64,000 nucleotides of DNA from an uncultured Anaerolineae bacterium (GTDB taxonomy: Bacteria; Chloroflexota; Anaerolineae; Anaerolineales; Villigracilaceae), in NCBI GenBank assembly GCA_903908605.1, contig CAIVSQ010000436.1, positions 1 through 64,000 of the forward strand, read 5' to 3'. The translations under genes and the position numbers were made by a program. Positions 19,350-28,263 of this stretch are shown piece by piece. Below the pieces are notes generated by a model. It saw only the letters and a program-made list of their open reading frames with translations. It ran no database searches and was not told the DNA's origin. Positions within the stretch are counted from its first letter, which is position 1; each line of letters starts with the position of its first letter.

Positions 19350-20345
19350 ATGTCACGCCACCCACAAATCCTCGCCACTGGCAGCTATGTACCCGAACGT
19401 ATCGTCACCAACGCCGAAGTTGATGCGTTAATGGGCGCATCCACCGCCGATTGGCTGCTCGCCAACGTGGGCATCCGCGAACGGCGCTGGATGGCCCCCG
19501 ACCAGGTCACCTCAGACCTGGTCACCGAAGCCTCGCGCATCGCCCTGCAGCGGGCCGGCATCCGCGCCACCGACCTGGATTTAATCATCGTCTCCACCGA
19601 CACCCCCGATTACCTCTCTCCTTCCACTTCAGTAGTCGTGCAGTACAAGCTCGGCGCTGAAAACGCCGGTTGCTACGATGTCAATTCAGCCTGCGCCGGC
19701 TGGGTAACCGCCCTCGACCAGGGCGCGCGCTACCTGATGACCGAACCCACCTACAAATACATCCTGGTCGCCGGTGGCTATGGCATGAGCAGGTACCTCG
19801 ACCTTCAGGATAAAAAGACCGCCAACCTCTTCGCCGACGGTGCCGGTGCGGTTGTGCTGGGGGTCGGTCAACAACCCGGCTTCCTGGCCAGCAACCTGCT
19901 GGCGGTCGGTTCCTACCACGACGCCCTCGGCATCTACACCGGCGGAACCGCTCGTCCTGCCAGCCCCAAAAACGTCGCCACCTTCGGCGGGCCAAAGGTC
20001 GAATTCGTCAAAAAATTCCCCAAGACCTTCAACACCGAATACTGGCCCAAGCTGATGCAAGGCGCTCTGGATAAAGCCGGCCTCGGCTTTAACGATGTCG
20101 ATCACTACTTTTTTACCCAACTCAATCTGCGCACAATCGAAGCAATGATGGAACTGCTCAAGCAGCCCATCACCCATGCTCACTGGGTCATGGATAAATG
20201 GGGCTACACCGGCTCGCCCTGCGTGGTAATGGCCCTCGATGATGCCATTCAGCAGGGCCGCGGCCCCAAGCCCGGCGAAGTCATATTGTTTTGTGCCAGC
20301 GGCGGAGGCATCACCATGGCCTCATCCGTCTGGCGTTGGGTCTAG
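19350..20345 (+). CDS. KAS III-like (FabH-like) ketoacyl synthase with atypical His/Asn positions
   Basis: DVNSACAGW active-site Cys; DGAGAVVLG; FTQLNLRTI where HQAN is usual; GYTGSPCVVMALDDA where GNTSAAS is usual. Confidence 0.88.
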   Translation: MSRHPQILATGSYVPERIVTNAEVDALMGASTADWLLANVGIRERRWMAPDQVTSDLVTEASRIALQRAGIRATDLDLIIVSTDTPDYLSPSTSVVVQYKLGAENAGCYDVNSACAGWVTALDQGARYLMTEPTYKYILVAGGYGMSRYLDLQDKKTANLFADGAGAVVLGVGQQPGFLASNLLAVGSYHDALGIYTGGTARPASPKNVATFGGPKVEFVKKFPKTFNTEYWPKLMQGALDKAGLGFNDVDHYFFTQLNLRTIEAMMELLKQPITHAHWVMDKWGYTGSPCVVMALDDAIQQGRGPKPGEVILFCASGGGITMASSVWRWV

Positions 20346-20355
20346 CGGAGGATCC

Positions 20356-21882
20356 ATGTACATCGGCGATTACCTGGCACGTAGAGAACTTTACAGCCCG
20401 CAGCGGCTGGCCTTTATTGATGCGGGCAAGAACCCTGAATGGCGCCTGACCTTCAAACAGGCCAACCAACGCGCCAACCGACTGGCCAACTGGCTTCAAG
20501 ATCACGGCATCGGCAAAGGGGATCGCGTCGCCATTTTGGCGCGTGACGGCATCGAGCATCTCGACCTGTTTTTCGCCTGTTCAAAGCTGGGCGCCATCCA
20601 CACCGCCCTCAACTGGCGGCTCAACTGGCGCGAACTGCTCGAAATCTTCCAATACACCAACCCCAAAGCCCTACTGTACTCGGATGACTTCAAATCCAAC
20701 GTCGCCGAGCTCACCAACCAATACCCGCTGACCTGCCTGCACATCGATGGCGAAGGACTGCCCGGCAGCCAGCATTTCGAAACCTGCCTGCAAGGCGCCC
20801 CCGCCAACCCGGTAACCTGTGAAACCCTCGAAGCCGAAGATACCGCCGCCCTAATCTTCACCGGCGGCACCACCGGCCTGCCCAAGGCAGCCGAAGTCTC
20901 GCACCGCATGATCGCCTGGAACACCCTCAACACCGTCATCCACGACGTCACCCACAATGATGTCTACCTGAACGTCTTTCCCATGTTCCACACCGGCGGC
21001 ATGTTCGTCTACACCTTGCCACAGGTTATTTTTGGTGGCACCACCATCCTGATCCGCGCCTTTGACCCTGCCCAGGTACTTAGCCTGCTGCAGCGCGAAA
21101 AAGTCAGCATCTTCGCCGCCGTTCCCACCATGTACCAGGCCCTCACCACCGCCCCCAACTGGGCCACAGCCGATCTTTCTGCGCTGCGCTTCTGCACTTC
21201 AGGCGGCGCACCCCTGCCCGTACCGCTGGTTGAGAAATACACCGCCGAGAAAGGCATTCGCTTCAAACAGGGCTTCGGCATGACCGAGTTTGGCCCCGGC
21301 ATATTCGCCCTGGCCCCCGAAGATGCCATCCGCAAGGCCGGTTCCATCGGCCGCCCCAACTTCTTCGTAGATGCACGCATCGTCGATGACGAAGGCAACT
21401 TCCTGGCAGCCGACCAGCAGGGTGAGCTGGTTCTCAAGGGCCCCTCGTACTGCTCAGGCTACTTCAACAACCCCGAAGCCACCCAGGCGGCTGTCGATGC
21501 CCGCGGTTATTTTCACACCGGCGATATCGCCCGGTTTGACCAGGAAGGCTACTTCTTCATCGTCGACCGCAAAAAAGACATGTTCATTAGCGGCGGGGAG
21601 AATGTTTACCCGGCCGAGATTGAAAAAGCCCTTTACCAGCACCCATCCGTGCACATGTGCGCGGTCGTCGGCCTGCCAGACCCCAAATGGGGTGAAGTAG
21701 GCAAGGCCTGCGTGGTGCTCAAACCGGGAACCAGCGCCAGCGAAGCAGAACTGCTCGAATTCATGCAATCGCAGCTAGCAAAGTACAAGGTTCCCAAGTC
21801 CGTCTCGTTCATGGACGCCTTGCCGATTTCAGCAGCGGGAAAGATCCTAAAACGCGAGCTGCGGCAACGCTGGCTATCCTGA
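20356..21882 (+). CDS. AMP-dependent acyl-CoA synthetase/ligase
   Basis: LIFTGGTTGLPKAAEVSH; GYFHTGDIARFDQEGYFFIVDRKKDMFISGGENVYPAEIE; PISAAGKILKRELR. Confidence 0.94.
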   Translation: MYIGDYLARRELYSPQRLAFIDAGKNPEWRLTFKQANQRANRLANWLQDHGIGKGDRVAILARDGIEHLDLFFACSKLGAIHTALNWRLNWRELLEIFQYTNPKALLYSDDFKSNVAELTNQYPLTCLHIDGEGLPGSQHFETCLQGAPANPVTCETLEAEDTAALIFTGGTTGLPKAAEVSHRMIAWNTLNTVIHDVTHNDVYLNVFPMFHTGGMFVYTLPQVIFGGTTILIRAFDPAQVLSLLQREKVSIFAAVPTMYQALTTAPNWATADLSALRFCTSGGAPLPVPLVEKYTAEKGIRFKQGFGMTEFGPGIFALAPEDAIRKAGSIGRPNFFVDARIVDDEGNFLAADQQGELVLKGPSYCSGYFNNPEATQAAVDARGYFHTGDIARFDQEGYFFIVDRKKDMFISGGENVYPAEIEKALYQHPSVHMCAVVGLPDPKWGEVGKACVVLKPGTSASEAELLEFMQSQLAKYKVPKSVSFMDALPISAAGKILKRELRQRWLS

Positions 21883-21924
21883 AATCCTTCCAGTCGCTTT
21901 AATTTTCAACAAAGGAGAAAAAGC

Positions 21925-22974
21925 ATGTCCCCTGTTCCTACCCTACCCGGCGTCACCTCAAAAATGGTGGATACCCCGCGCATCAAGACCCATGTACTCT
22001 TCAGCGGGCCTGAGAACGGAACCCCAGTGCTATTCCTGCATGGCAACGCTTCCTCAGCCACCTTCTGGGAAGAAATCATGCTGGCCCTTCCCGCTGGTTT
22101 CCGCGGCATCGCGCCCGACCTGCGCGGCTACGGCGACACCGAAGACAAATTGGTCGATGCCACCCGTGGCGCCGCCGACTGGATCGATGACATCCTCTCA
22201 TTAATGGATGTGCTCAAAATTGAGAAAGCCCACGTCGCCGGCCATTCGATGGGTGGCACGCTGGTCATGAACCTGGTGGCAGCTGCACCCGCCCGTGTCT
22301 TAAGCGGGACAGTGGTTAACCCCGGTTCACCCTATGGCTTCGGCGGCTCAAAAGGCCTGGACGGGCAGCCCTGCTACGATGACTTCGCTGGTTCCGGCGG
22401 CGGCATCGTCAACCCGGACTTCCCCAAGCTCATCGCCGCTGGCGACCGCTCCAGCGACAACCCGCAGGCCTCACCGCGCGTTGTAATGAATTCCTTCTAC
22501 TTCAAGCAGCCCTTCAGCTCAGCCCGCGAAGAAGATCTGCTTTCTTCCCTGCTGACCGAAAAAGTCGGCCCAGACAAGTACCCCGGTGATTTTGTGCCCT
22601 CCGCCAACTGGCCCAACGTTGCGCCCGGCAGTCTCGGCCCCATCAACGCCATCTCCCCCAAACACGTCGGTGACTCCGTCAAGAAATTCATCCTCGCCAG
22701 CCCCAAGCCCCCCATCCTGTGGGTCCGCGGCGATGCCGACCTGATCGTTTCAGATAATTCCTTCTTCGACTTTGGCACCCTCGGCAAACTCGGCTATGTC
22801 CCAGGTTGGCCCGGTGAAGAGATTTACCCGCCCCAACCCATGGTCAGCCAGACCCGCCACGTCCTCGAGCAGTACGGCCCGTTTGAAGAAGTTGTCATCG
22901 CCGAAACCGGTCACTCGCCCTTCATCGAAAAACCGGCCGAATTCTTGGCAGCCTTCCTCAAAGTATTGAAATAA
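21925..22974 (+). CDS. alpha/beta hydrolase
   Basis: PVLFLHGNASSATFWEE; VAGHSMGGTLVMNLV; C-terminal ETGHSPFIEKP. Confidence 0.92.
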   Translation: MSPVPTLPGVTSKMVDTPRIKTHVLFSGPENGTPVLFLHGNASSATFWEEIMLALPAGFRGIAPDLRGYGDTEDKLVDATRGAADWIDDILSLMDVLKIEKAHVAGHSMGGTLVMNLVAAAPARVLSGTVVNPGSPYGFGGSKGLDGQPCYDDFAGSGGGIVNPDFPKLIAAGDRSSDNPQASPRVVMNSFYFKQPFSSAREEDLLSSLLTEKVGPDKYPGDFVPSANWPNVAPGSLGPINAISPKHVGDSVKKFILASPKPPILWVRGDADLIVSDNSFFDFGTLGKLGYVPGWPGEEIYPPQPMVSQTRHVLEQYGPFEEVVIAETGHSPFIEKPAEFLAAFLKVLK

Positions 22975-22981
22975 TCATCCT

Positions 22982-23021
22982 GGGCACGGCGCCTGCTATT
23001 CCAATGGCGGGCGCCGTGCTC
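22982..23021. other. intercistronic hairpin, 10-bp perfect stem
   Basis: gcacggcgcc (22984-22993) pairs with ggcgccgtgc (23010-23019), between hydrolase and thiolase; no T-run. Confidence 0.6.
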
Positions 23022-23038
23022 CATCAAGGAACCAATCT

Positions 23039-24307
23039 ATGCCCGCAACCCGCCCACTCGCACGCGGTGTCGCCATGGTAGGCGCCGGCATGTCCAAATT
23101 CGGCGCTTTTCCCGCCAAAAACAGCCGCGATCTATTCGTGGATGCCTACAAAAGCATGTCTGCCTCGCTGGACAAGGGCTTTGACCCCCGCCAGATCGAT
23201 GCTTTCTACCTCGGCAATTTCAGCAGCGACCAATTTGAGCACCAGGCCCACACCGCCCCCTTGCTGGCGGATGCCGTCGGCCTGACCCCCATCCCCGCCA
23301 CCCGTGTCGAAGATGCCTGTGCCTCGGGCGGCGTCGCCCTGCGCCAGGGTGTCATGGCAATCGCCTCGGGCATGGCCGATATGGTCCTGGTGGGCGGAGC
23401 CGAAAAAATGACCGCGCTATCCACTGCCGCCGTCACCGAAGCCCTGGCCACCGCCGCCGATGTTGCCTTTGAAATCCCGGCCGGTTTCACCTTCCCTGGT
23501 TTTTACGCAGCCATTGCCAGCGCTTACATGCACCGCTACGGCATGCAACCCGCACACCTGATGAACGTGGCCATAAAAAACCACGATAACGCTGCCCTCA
23601 ACCCCAACGCCCAGTTTGGCATGACCATTCAAACCTGGATGGAAGGCCGTATCGCTGCAGCCGTAAAAAAAGGCAAACCGGCCCCCACCTGGCAAAATAT
23701 CTGGGATTTCCTATACGACGAAGCCGGTAACCCCATGATCGCCTGGCCCCTGCGCCTGTTTGATTGCTCACCCGTTTCGGATGGCGCCGCCGCAGTCTTG
23801 TTGGTGGCGGCCGACCGCGCTCATGAATTTTCAGATCACCCCATCCATATCATCGGCAGCGGGCAGGCCTCCGACCGGGCCCTGCATGACCGCACTGAGC
23901 TGACCACCCTCTCCGCCGCCCGCAAGGCCTCCTCAGATGCCTACGCCATGGCCGGCATCCGCCCCCGCGACATCCGCATCGCCGAAGTCCACGACTGCTT
24001 TACCATCGCAGAGGTAATCGCCAGTGAAGACCTGGGCTTCTTCGCCCCCGGCGAAGGGTTCAAGGCCGCCGAAGATGGCGTCACAGCCCGTAACGGCGCC
24101 AAACCAATCAACACATCCGGAGGGCTCAAAGCCAAGGGCCACCCGGTCGGCGCTTCGGGCGTAGCCCAGGCCGTCGAAGTCTGGAAACAAATGCGCGGCG
24201 AAGCCGGCCAACGGCAGGTACCCGGCGATGTGCCCCTGGCGCTGACCCACAACGTCGGTGCGACCGGCTCCACCTGTGTGGTGCATGTTTTCGAGAGAAA
24301 AGACTAG
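23039..24307 (+). CDS. thiolase/acetyl-CoA acetyltransferase family
   Basis: VEDACASGGVALRQGVMAIASGMADMVLVGGAEKMT; INTSGGLKAKGHPVGASGVAQ. Confidence 0.93.
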   Translation: MPATRPLARGVAMVGAGMSKFGAFPAKNSRDLFVDAYKSMSASLDKGFDPRQIDAFYLGNFSSDQFEHQAHTAPLLADAVGLTPIPATRVEDACASGGVALRQGVMAIASGMADMVLVGGAEKMTALSTAAVTEALATAADVAFEIPAGFTFPGFYAAIASAYMHRYGMQPAHLMNVAIKNHDNAALNPNAQFGMTIQTWMEGRIAAAVKKGKPAPTWQNIWDFLYDEAGNPMIAWPLRLFDCSPVSDGAAAVLLVAADRAHEFSDHPIHIIGSGQASDRALHDRTELTTLSAARKASSDAYAMAGIRPRDIRIAEVHDCFTIAEVIASEDLGFFAPGEGFKAAEDGVTARNGAKPINTSGGLKAKGHPVGASGVAQAVEVWKQMRGEAGQRQVPGDVPLALTHNVGATGSTCVVHVFERKD

Positions 24308-24320
24308 CTGGAGGAACCTT

Positions 24321-24752
24321 ATGATGAGCGAAGAAACCACCCCCCGCCTGTTTTCATCTGCATCCTTTGACCTGTTCCTCTCGGAGCACCGCCTGATGGG
24401 TTCGCGCTGCACCACCTGCGCGGCAACCTACCTGCCACCCCGCGCAATTTGCCCGGCCTGCCTCAGTGATCAAATGGAATGGCTCCAGGCCAGTGGCCAG
24501 GGCCAACTGGCGGCCTTCACCGTTATCTACAGCGGGCCCACTTTTATGGTTGAACAGGGCTTTGACCGTAAGAACCCCTATATATCTGGCATCGTCACAC
24601 TCGCAGAAGGCCCCTCCATCAGCGCCCGCATCACCGGCCTCGACCCGCTCAAACCGGAGGAAATCCGCATCGGCAGCCCGCTGAGCGTGGACTTCATCGA
24701 CACCGGCACAGGCGAAACCCACCAAACCGCCCTGGCATTTCGGGCGGCATAA
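24321..24752 (+). CDS. Zn-ribbon OB-fold protein (DUF35-type acyl-CoA-associated)
   Basis: GSRCTTCAATYLPPRAICPACLSDQMEWLQASGQGQLAAFTVIY, four-Cys Zn ribbon plus OB fold, next to a thiolase. Confidence 0.9.
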   Translation: MMSEETTPRLFSSASFDLFLSEHRLMGSRCTTCAATYLPPRAICPACLSDQMEWLQASGQGQLAAFTVIYSGPTFMVEQGFDRKNPYISGIVTLAEGPSISARITGLDPLKPEEIRIGSPLSVDFIDTGTGETHQTALAFRAA

Positions 24753-24776
24753 CCGGGGCACACCCCGGCCCTTTTA
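24753..24776 (+). other. short intra-operon hairpin with U-tract
   Basis: ccgggg-caca-ccccgg followed by cccttttaac. Confidence 0.45.
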
Positions 24777-24811
24777 ACATTTTTCACTTACCAGTACAAG
24801 GAGCGTATTTC

Positions 24812-25576
24812 ATGCGCATGAAAGACAAGGTTGTGCTCGTCACCGGTGGCGCCGCAGGCATTGGCAAGGCCACCGCGCTGCGCTTCGCCGAAGAAGGCGC
24901 GCAGGTCGTCATCTGCGACGTAAATGAAAACACCGGCGCAGAACTCGCCAGTCAGCTCGGGCCACGGGCTTCCTTTTACAAGGTCAATGTCACCAGCCGC
25001 GCAGACGTGCAGGCCTGGATCGATGCCGTCGTGGCAAAATATGGCCGCATTGATGTTATCGTCAACAACGCCGGAATTTTGCGGGATGGCCAATTGATCA
25101 AGTTCAAAGAAGGCCAGCTGCTCGGGCAAATGGCCGAAGCCGATTTCGACCAGGTCATTGCGGTCAACCTCAAGGGCGTCTTTAACTGCACCCAGGCCGT
25201 TGCCCCCATCATGGCCAGGCAGGGCTCCGGCGTCATCCTGAATGCCACCTCCATCGTCGGGCTGGACGGTAACTTTGGCCAGACCAACTACGTTGCCACA
25301 AAATCCGGCGTAATCGGCATGACCAAGGTTTGGTCACGCGAATTGGGCCGCTTTGGCATCCGCGTTAACGCGGTGGCCCCCGGCTTTATCGCCACCGAAA
25401 TGGTCACCGCCATGCCAGAAAAAATCCTGGATGGCATGAAAGCCCGCACCCCGCTCAGCCGCCTGGGTGAACCGCGCGACATCGCCAACGCCTACCTGTT
25501 CCTGGCCTCAGACGATGCATCCTTTATCACCGGCGAAACCCTGCGCGTGGATGGCGGGATTGTGGTGGGCACCTAA
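24812..25576 (+). CDS. short-chain dehydrogenase/reductase (FabG-like)
   Basis: VVLVTGGAAGIGKATALRFAEEGA; NNAG; YVATKSGVIGMTK; MVTAMPEKI; SFITGETLRVDGGIVVG. Confidence 0.94.
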   Translation: MRMKDKVVLVTGGAAGIGKATALRFAEEGAQVVICDVNENTGAELASQLGPRASFYKVNVTSRADVQAWIDAVVAKYGRIDVIVNNAGILRDGQLIKFKEGQLLGQMAEADFDQVIAVNLKGVFNCTQAVAPIMARQGSGVILNATSIVGLDGNFGQTNYVATKSGVIGMTKVWSRELGRFGIRVNAVAPGFIATEMVTAMPEKILDGMKARTPLSRLGEPRDIANAYLFLASDDASFITGETLRVDGGIVVGT

Positions 25577-25605
25577 CCCTTCTCCAATCACTTTACCGCG
25601 CCCCT

Positions 25606-27147
25606 ATGAGCCACTCCGCTGACCTGCTCACCAACCGTGCCCGGCTTACGCCCGACCGTGAAGCCCTTTATGACCTGCATACCGGGCAGCGCTGCACCTA
25701 TGCAGAGCTCAATACACGCGCCAACCAACTGGCCAACCTGCTGCGGGCTAATTTCGGCCTACAAAAAGGCGACCGGGTTTCAATCCTGGCGCACAACTCA
25801 ATTGCCTACATCGATCTGCTCTATGGGCTGGCAAAAATTGGTGCCATCTTTGCACCGCTCAACTGGCGACTGACCGGCCGGGAACTGACCTACATCATCA
25901 ATGACTGCCAGCCCAGGGTGCTGATCTGTGGCCCGGAGTTCGCCCAGGTTCTAGCCGAAATACGCCCTGCCATCCAGGTCGATACCATCCTGGCGCTCGA
26001 AGGTGCCGAAATCACCTCATCTTTCAGCTACGAACAGTTGCGTCAGCAGGCCTCCCCGCTCGAGCCCCAACGCCCCGCCCTGGATGGCCAGGATCCTTAT
26101 TGCATCCTGTACACATCCGGAACCACCGGGAAGCCCAAGGGCGCCGTCCTACCACACCGCCAGGTGCTCTGCAATGCCATCAACACCGTCATTTCATGGA
26201 GCCTGGGCGAAAAAGACGTCTCACCCATCCTGACGCCCCTCTTCCATGCCGGTGGGCTGTTTGTTTTTCTGGTGCCGCTCTTTTATGTTGGCGGGCGCAT
26301 TGTCCTGGCACGCAGCTTCGACCCGGCGGCTTCATTAAAAGTAATCGTATCCGAAGGCTGCACGGCCATCCTGGGCGTTCCCACCCTCTTCCAGACCTGG
26401 CTGAACGCCCCCGCCTTTGCCACTGCCGATTTCAGCCAGGTTCGTTTTTTTATCAGCGGAGGCGCGCCCTGCCCCCCCACGCTCATTCACACCTGGCACG
26501 CACGCACAGGCACCCCCCTGCGCCAGGGCTATGGCTTAACCGAAGTAGGCGTCAACTGCTTTTCCATGACCGACAGCGAAGCCCTCGAGAAAGCCGGTTC
26601 GGTCGGCAAACCCATTTTCCACAGCCAGGCCCGGCTGGTGAATGCCAAAAATCAGGACCTGCCCCCCGGTGAAACCGGCGAGCTGCTCTTCGCCGGCGAC
26701 CACGTTTGCAGTGGCTATTGGAACCGGCCAGAAGAAAGCGCCGCCGCCCTGCGCGATGGCTGGTTCCACACCGGTGATATGGCCCGTCAGGACCAAGACG
26801 GTTATTTTTATATCGCCGGGCGCTCAAAGGACATGATCATCAGCGGTGGCGAAAATATTTACGCTGCCGAAGTCGAAGCCGTCTTTCGGGAACACCCGGC
26901 CGTGGCCGATGCGGCCCTCATCGGCCAACCCGATGAAACCTGGGGCGAAGTCGGTTTAATCATCGTTGCGCTCAAACCAGGCCAGCAAGCCAGCCACTCA
27001 GACCTGCTCAATTTCTGCCAGGGACGGCTGGCGAAATATAAAATCCCCAAACGGCTGGAATTCACCCCCGCCCTGCCCTATTCACCCTATGGCAAGGTCA
27101 TCAAAGCCGAACTTAGAAAGCACTGGCTGGGAAGAGAAACCGCCTAA
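25606..27147 (+). CDS. AMP-dependent acyl-CoA synthetase/ligase (paralog of 20356-21882)
   Basis: ILYTSGTTGKPKGAVLPHR; GWFHTGDMARQDQDGYFYIAGRSKDMIISGGENIYAAEVE. Confidence 0.94.
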   Translation: MSHSADLLTNRARLTPDREALYDLHTGQRCTYAELNTRANQLANLLRANFGLQKGDRVSILAHNSIAYIDLLYGLAKIGAIFAPLNWRLTGRELTYIINDCQPRVLICGPEFAQVLAEIRPAIQVDTILALEGAEITSSFSYEQLRQQASPLEPQRPALDGQDPYCILYTSGTTGKPKGAVLPHRQVLCNAINTVISWSLGEKDVSPILTPLFHAGGLFVFLVPLFYVGGRIVLARSFDPAASLKVIVSEGCTAILGVPTLFQTWLNAPAFATADFSQVRFFISGGAPCPPTLIHTWHARTGTPLRQGYGLTEVGVNCFSMTDSEALEKAGSVGKPIFHSQARLVNAKNQDLPPGETGELLFAGDHVCSGYWNRPEESAAALRDGWFHTGDMARQDQDGYFYIAGRSKDMIISGGENIYAAEVEAVFREHPAVADAALIGQPDETWGEVGLIIVALKPGQQASHSDLLNFCQGRLAKYKIPKRLEFTPALPYSPYGKVIKAELRKHWLGRETA

Positions 27148-27192
27148 ACGCACTTTGCCACCCGAATGCACGGAACAATCCAAGGAGATACT

Positions 27193-27999
27193 ATGCCTGT
27201 TATCAAAGCCAATGGCATCGACATATATTATGAAGAACAGGGCAGCGGCACACCGCTCGTCTTGATCGCCGGCTTGGGGTACCCACTCTGGGAATGGCAC
27301 CAGATGGTTCCTTACCTGGCAGAACATTTCCGCGTAATCAGCTTTGACAACCGCGGCGTGGGCCAGACCGATAAACCGGCCGGTCCTTACACCGCCTCGC
27401 TCCTCGCAGCAGACCTGGCCGGTCTGCTGCAGGCACTCGGGATTAACAAAGCAACTGTCATGGGGCACTCGATGGGCGGGTTCATCGCCCAGGCCTTCGC
27501 CCTCGAACATGCCGACCTGCTCGATAAGCTAATCCTGGCCTCCACCAATTTTGGCGGACCTCACCATGCCCCCATCACCCCCGAAGCCATGAAGGTGCTG
27601 ACCGACATAACCAGCGACCCGCTCACCCGCTTCAAAAACGGCCTGCTGGTCAGCACCGCCCCTGGCTTTGCCGAGAACCAGCCCGAAATATTACAAGCCT
27701 GGCTGGACTGGCGCCTGGCCAACCCGCTGCACCTGCCGGGCTACCAGGCCCAAATGGCTGTTGGCATGGGACTGCTGGCGGAGGCCGCCTGTTTCGAGCA
27801 CAAGCTTAACCAGGTCACCGCCCCCAGTCTGGTCTTGTTCGGTGCCCACGACAAAGTTGTTCCACCCGCCAACGCCAGCCTGTTGGCCAATCGACTACCC
27901 AACAGCACCATCCACATCCTGGAAAACGCCGGGCATTTCTTCCCGCTTGAAACACCACAGCAAGCTGCCCAGGCGATCCAGCAGTTTGCGCTGCAATAA
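27193..27999 (+). CDS. alpha/beta hydrolase
   Basis: MPVIKANGIDIYYEEQGSGTPLVLIAGLGYPLWEWH; VMGHSMGGFIAQAFAL; ENAGHFFPLETP. Confidence 0.93.
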   Translation: MPVIKANGIDIYYEEQGSGTPLVLIAGLGYPLWEWHQMVPYLAEHFRVISFDNRGVGQTDKPAGPYTASLLAADLAGLLQALGINKATVMGHSMGGFIAQAFALEHADLLDKLILASTNFGGPHHAPITPEAMKVLTDITSDPLTRFKNGLLVSTAPGFAENQPEILQAWLDWRLANPLHLPGYQAQMAVGMGLLAEAACFEHKLNQVTAPSLVLFGAHDKVVPPANASLLANRLPNSTIHILENAGHFFPLETPQQAAQAIQQFALQ

Positions 28000-28030
28000 C
28001 ATTTCGACAGAAATTTATCGACCTTGTTTC

Positions 28031-28072
28031 CCAAAAGCGGGGCACCAACCGGCGCTCCGCTTTTGGTTTTAA
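28031..28072 (+). terminator. Rho-independent terminator after the acyl-CoA operon
   Basis: ccaaaagcgg...ccgcttttgg perfect 10-bp stem followed by ttttaat. Confidence 0.75.
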
Positions 28073-28085
28073 TATTCCCATCCAA

Positions 28086-28127
28086 CCATCCCTGCACGCA
28101 GGCTTCCATCGCCGTGTGCAGGGATGG
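28086..28127. repeat. 12-bp perfect inverted repeat upstream of the phosphatase gene
   Basis: ccatccctgcac-N18-gtgcagggatgg. Confidence 0.7.
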
Positions 28128-28263
28128 GATTAAAGTGCTAAAATTTAAAAACATACTTTTCCGGTAAGATTGGGACCTTCCTGCTCAAAGGGTAACCTTC
28201 CGCCCGGCTTGCCCGGCATACTCCACCGTAGAACCCTCATGAGCAAGAAACAGGAAAACCTGT

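Noticed and set aside
20356-27147. Possible NRPS/PKS cluster because of two adenylating enzymes and a KAS
   Set aside because: No carrier-protein, condensation or multidomain modules; all are stand-alone acyl-CoA-type enzymes.
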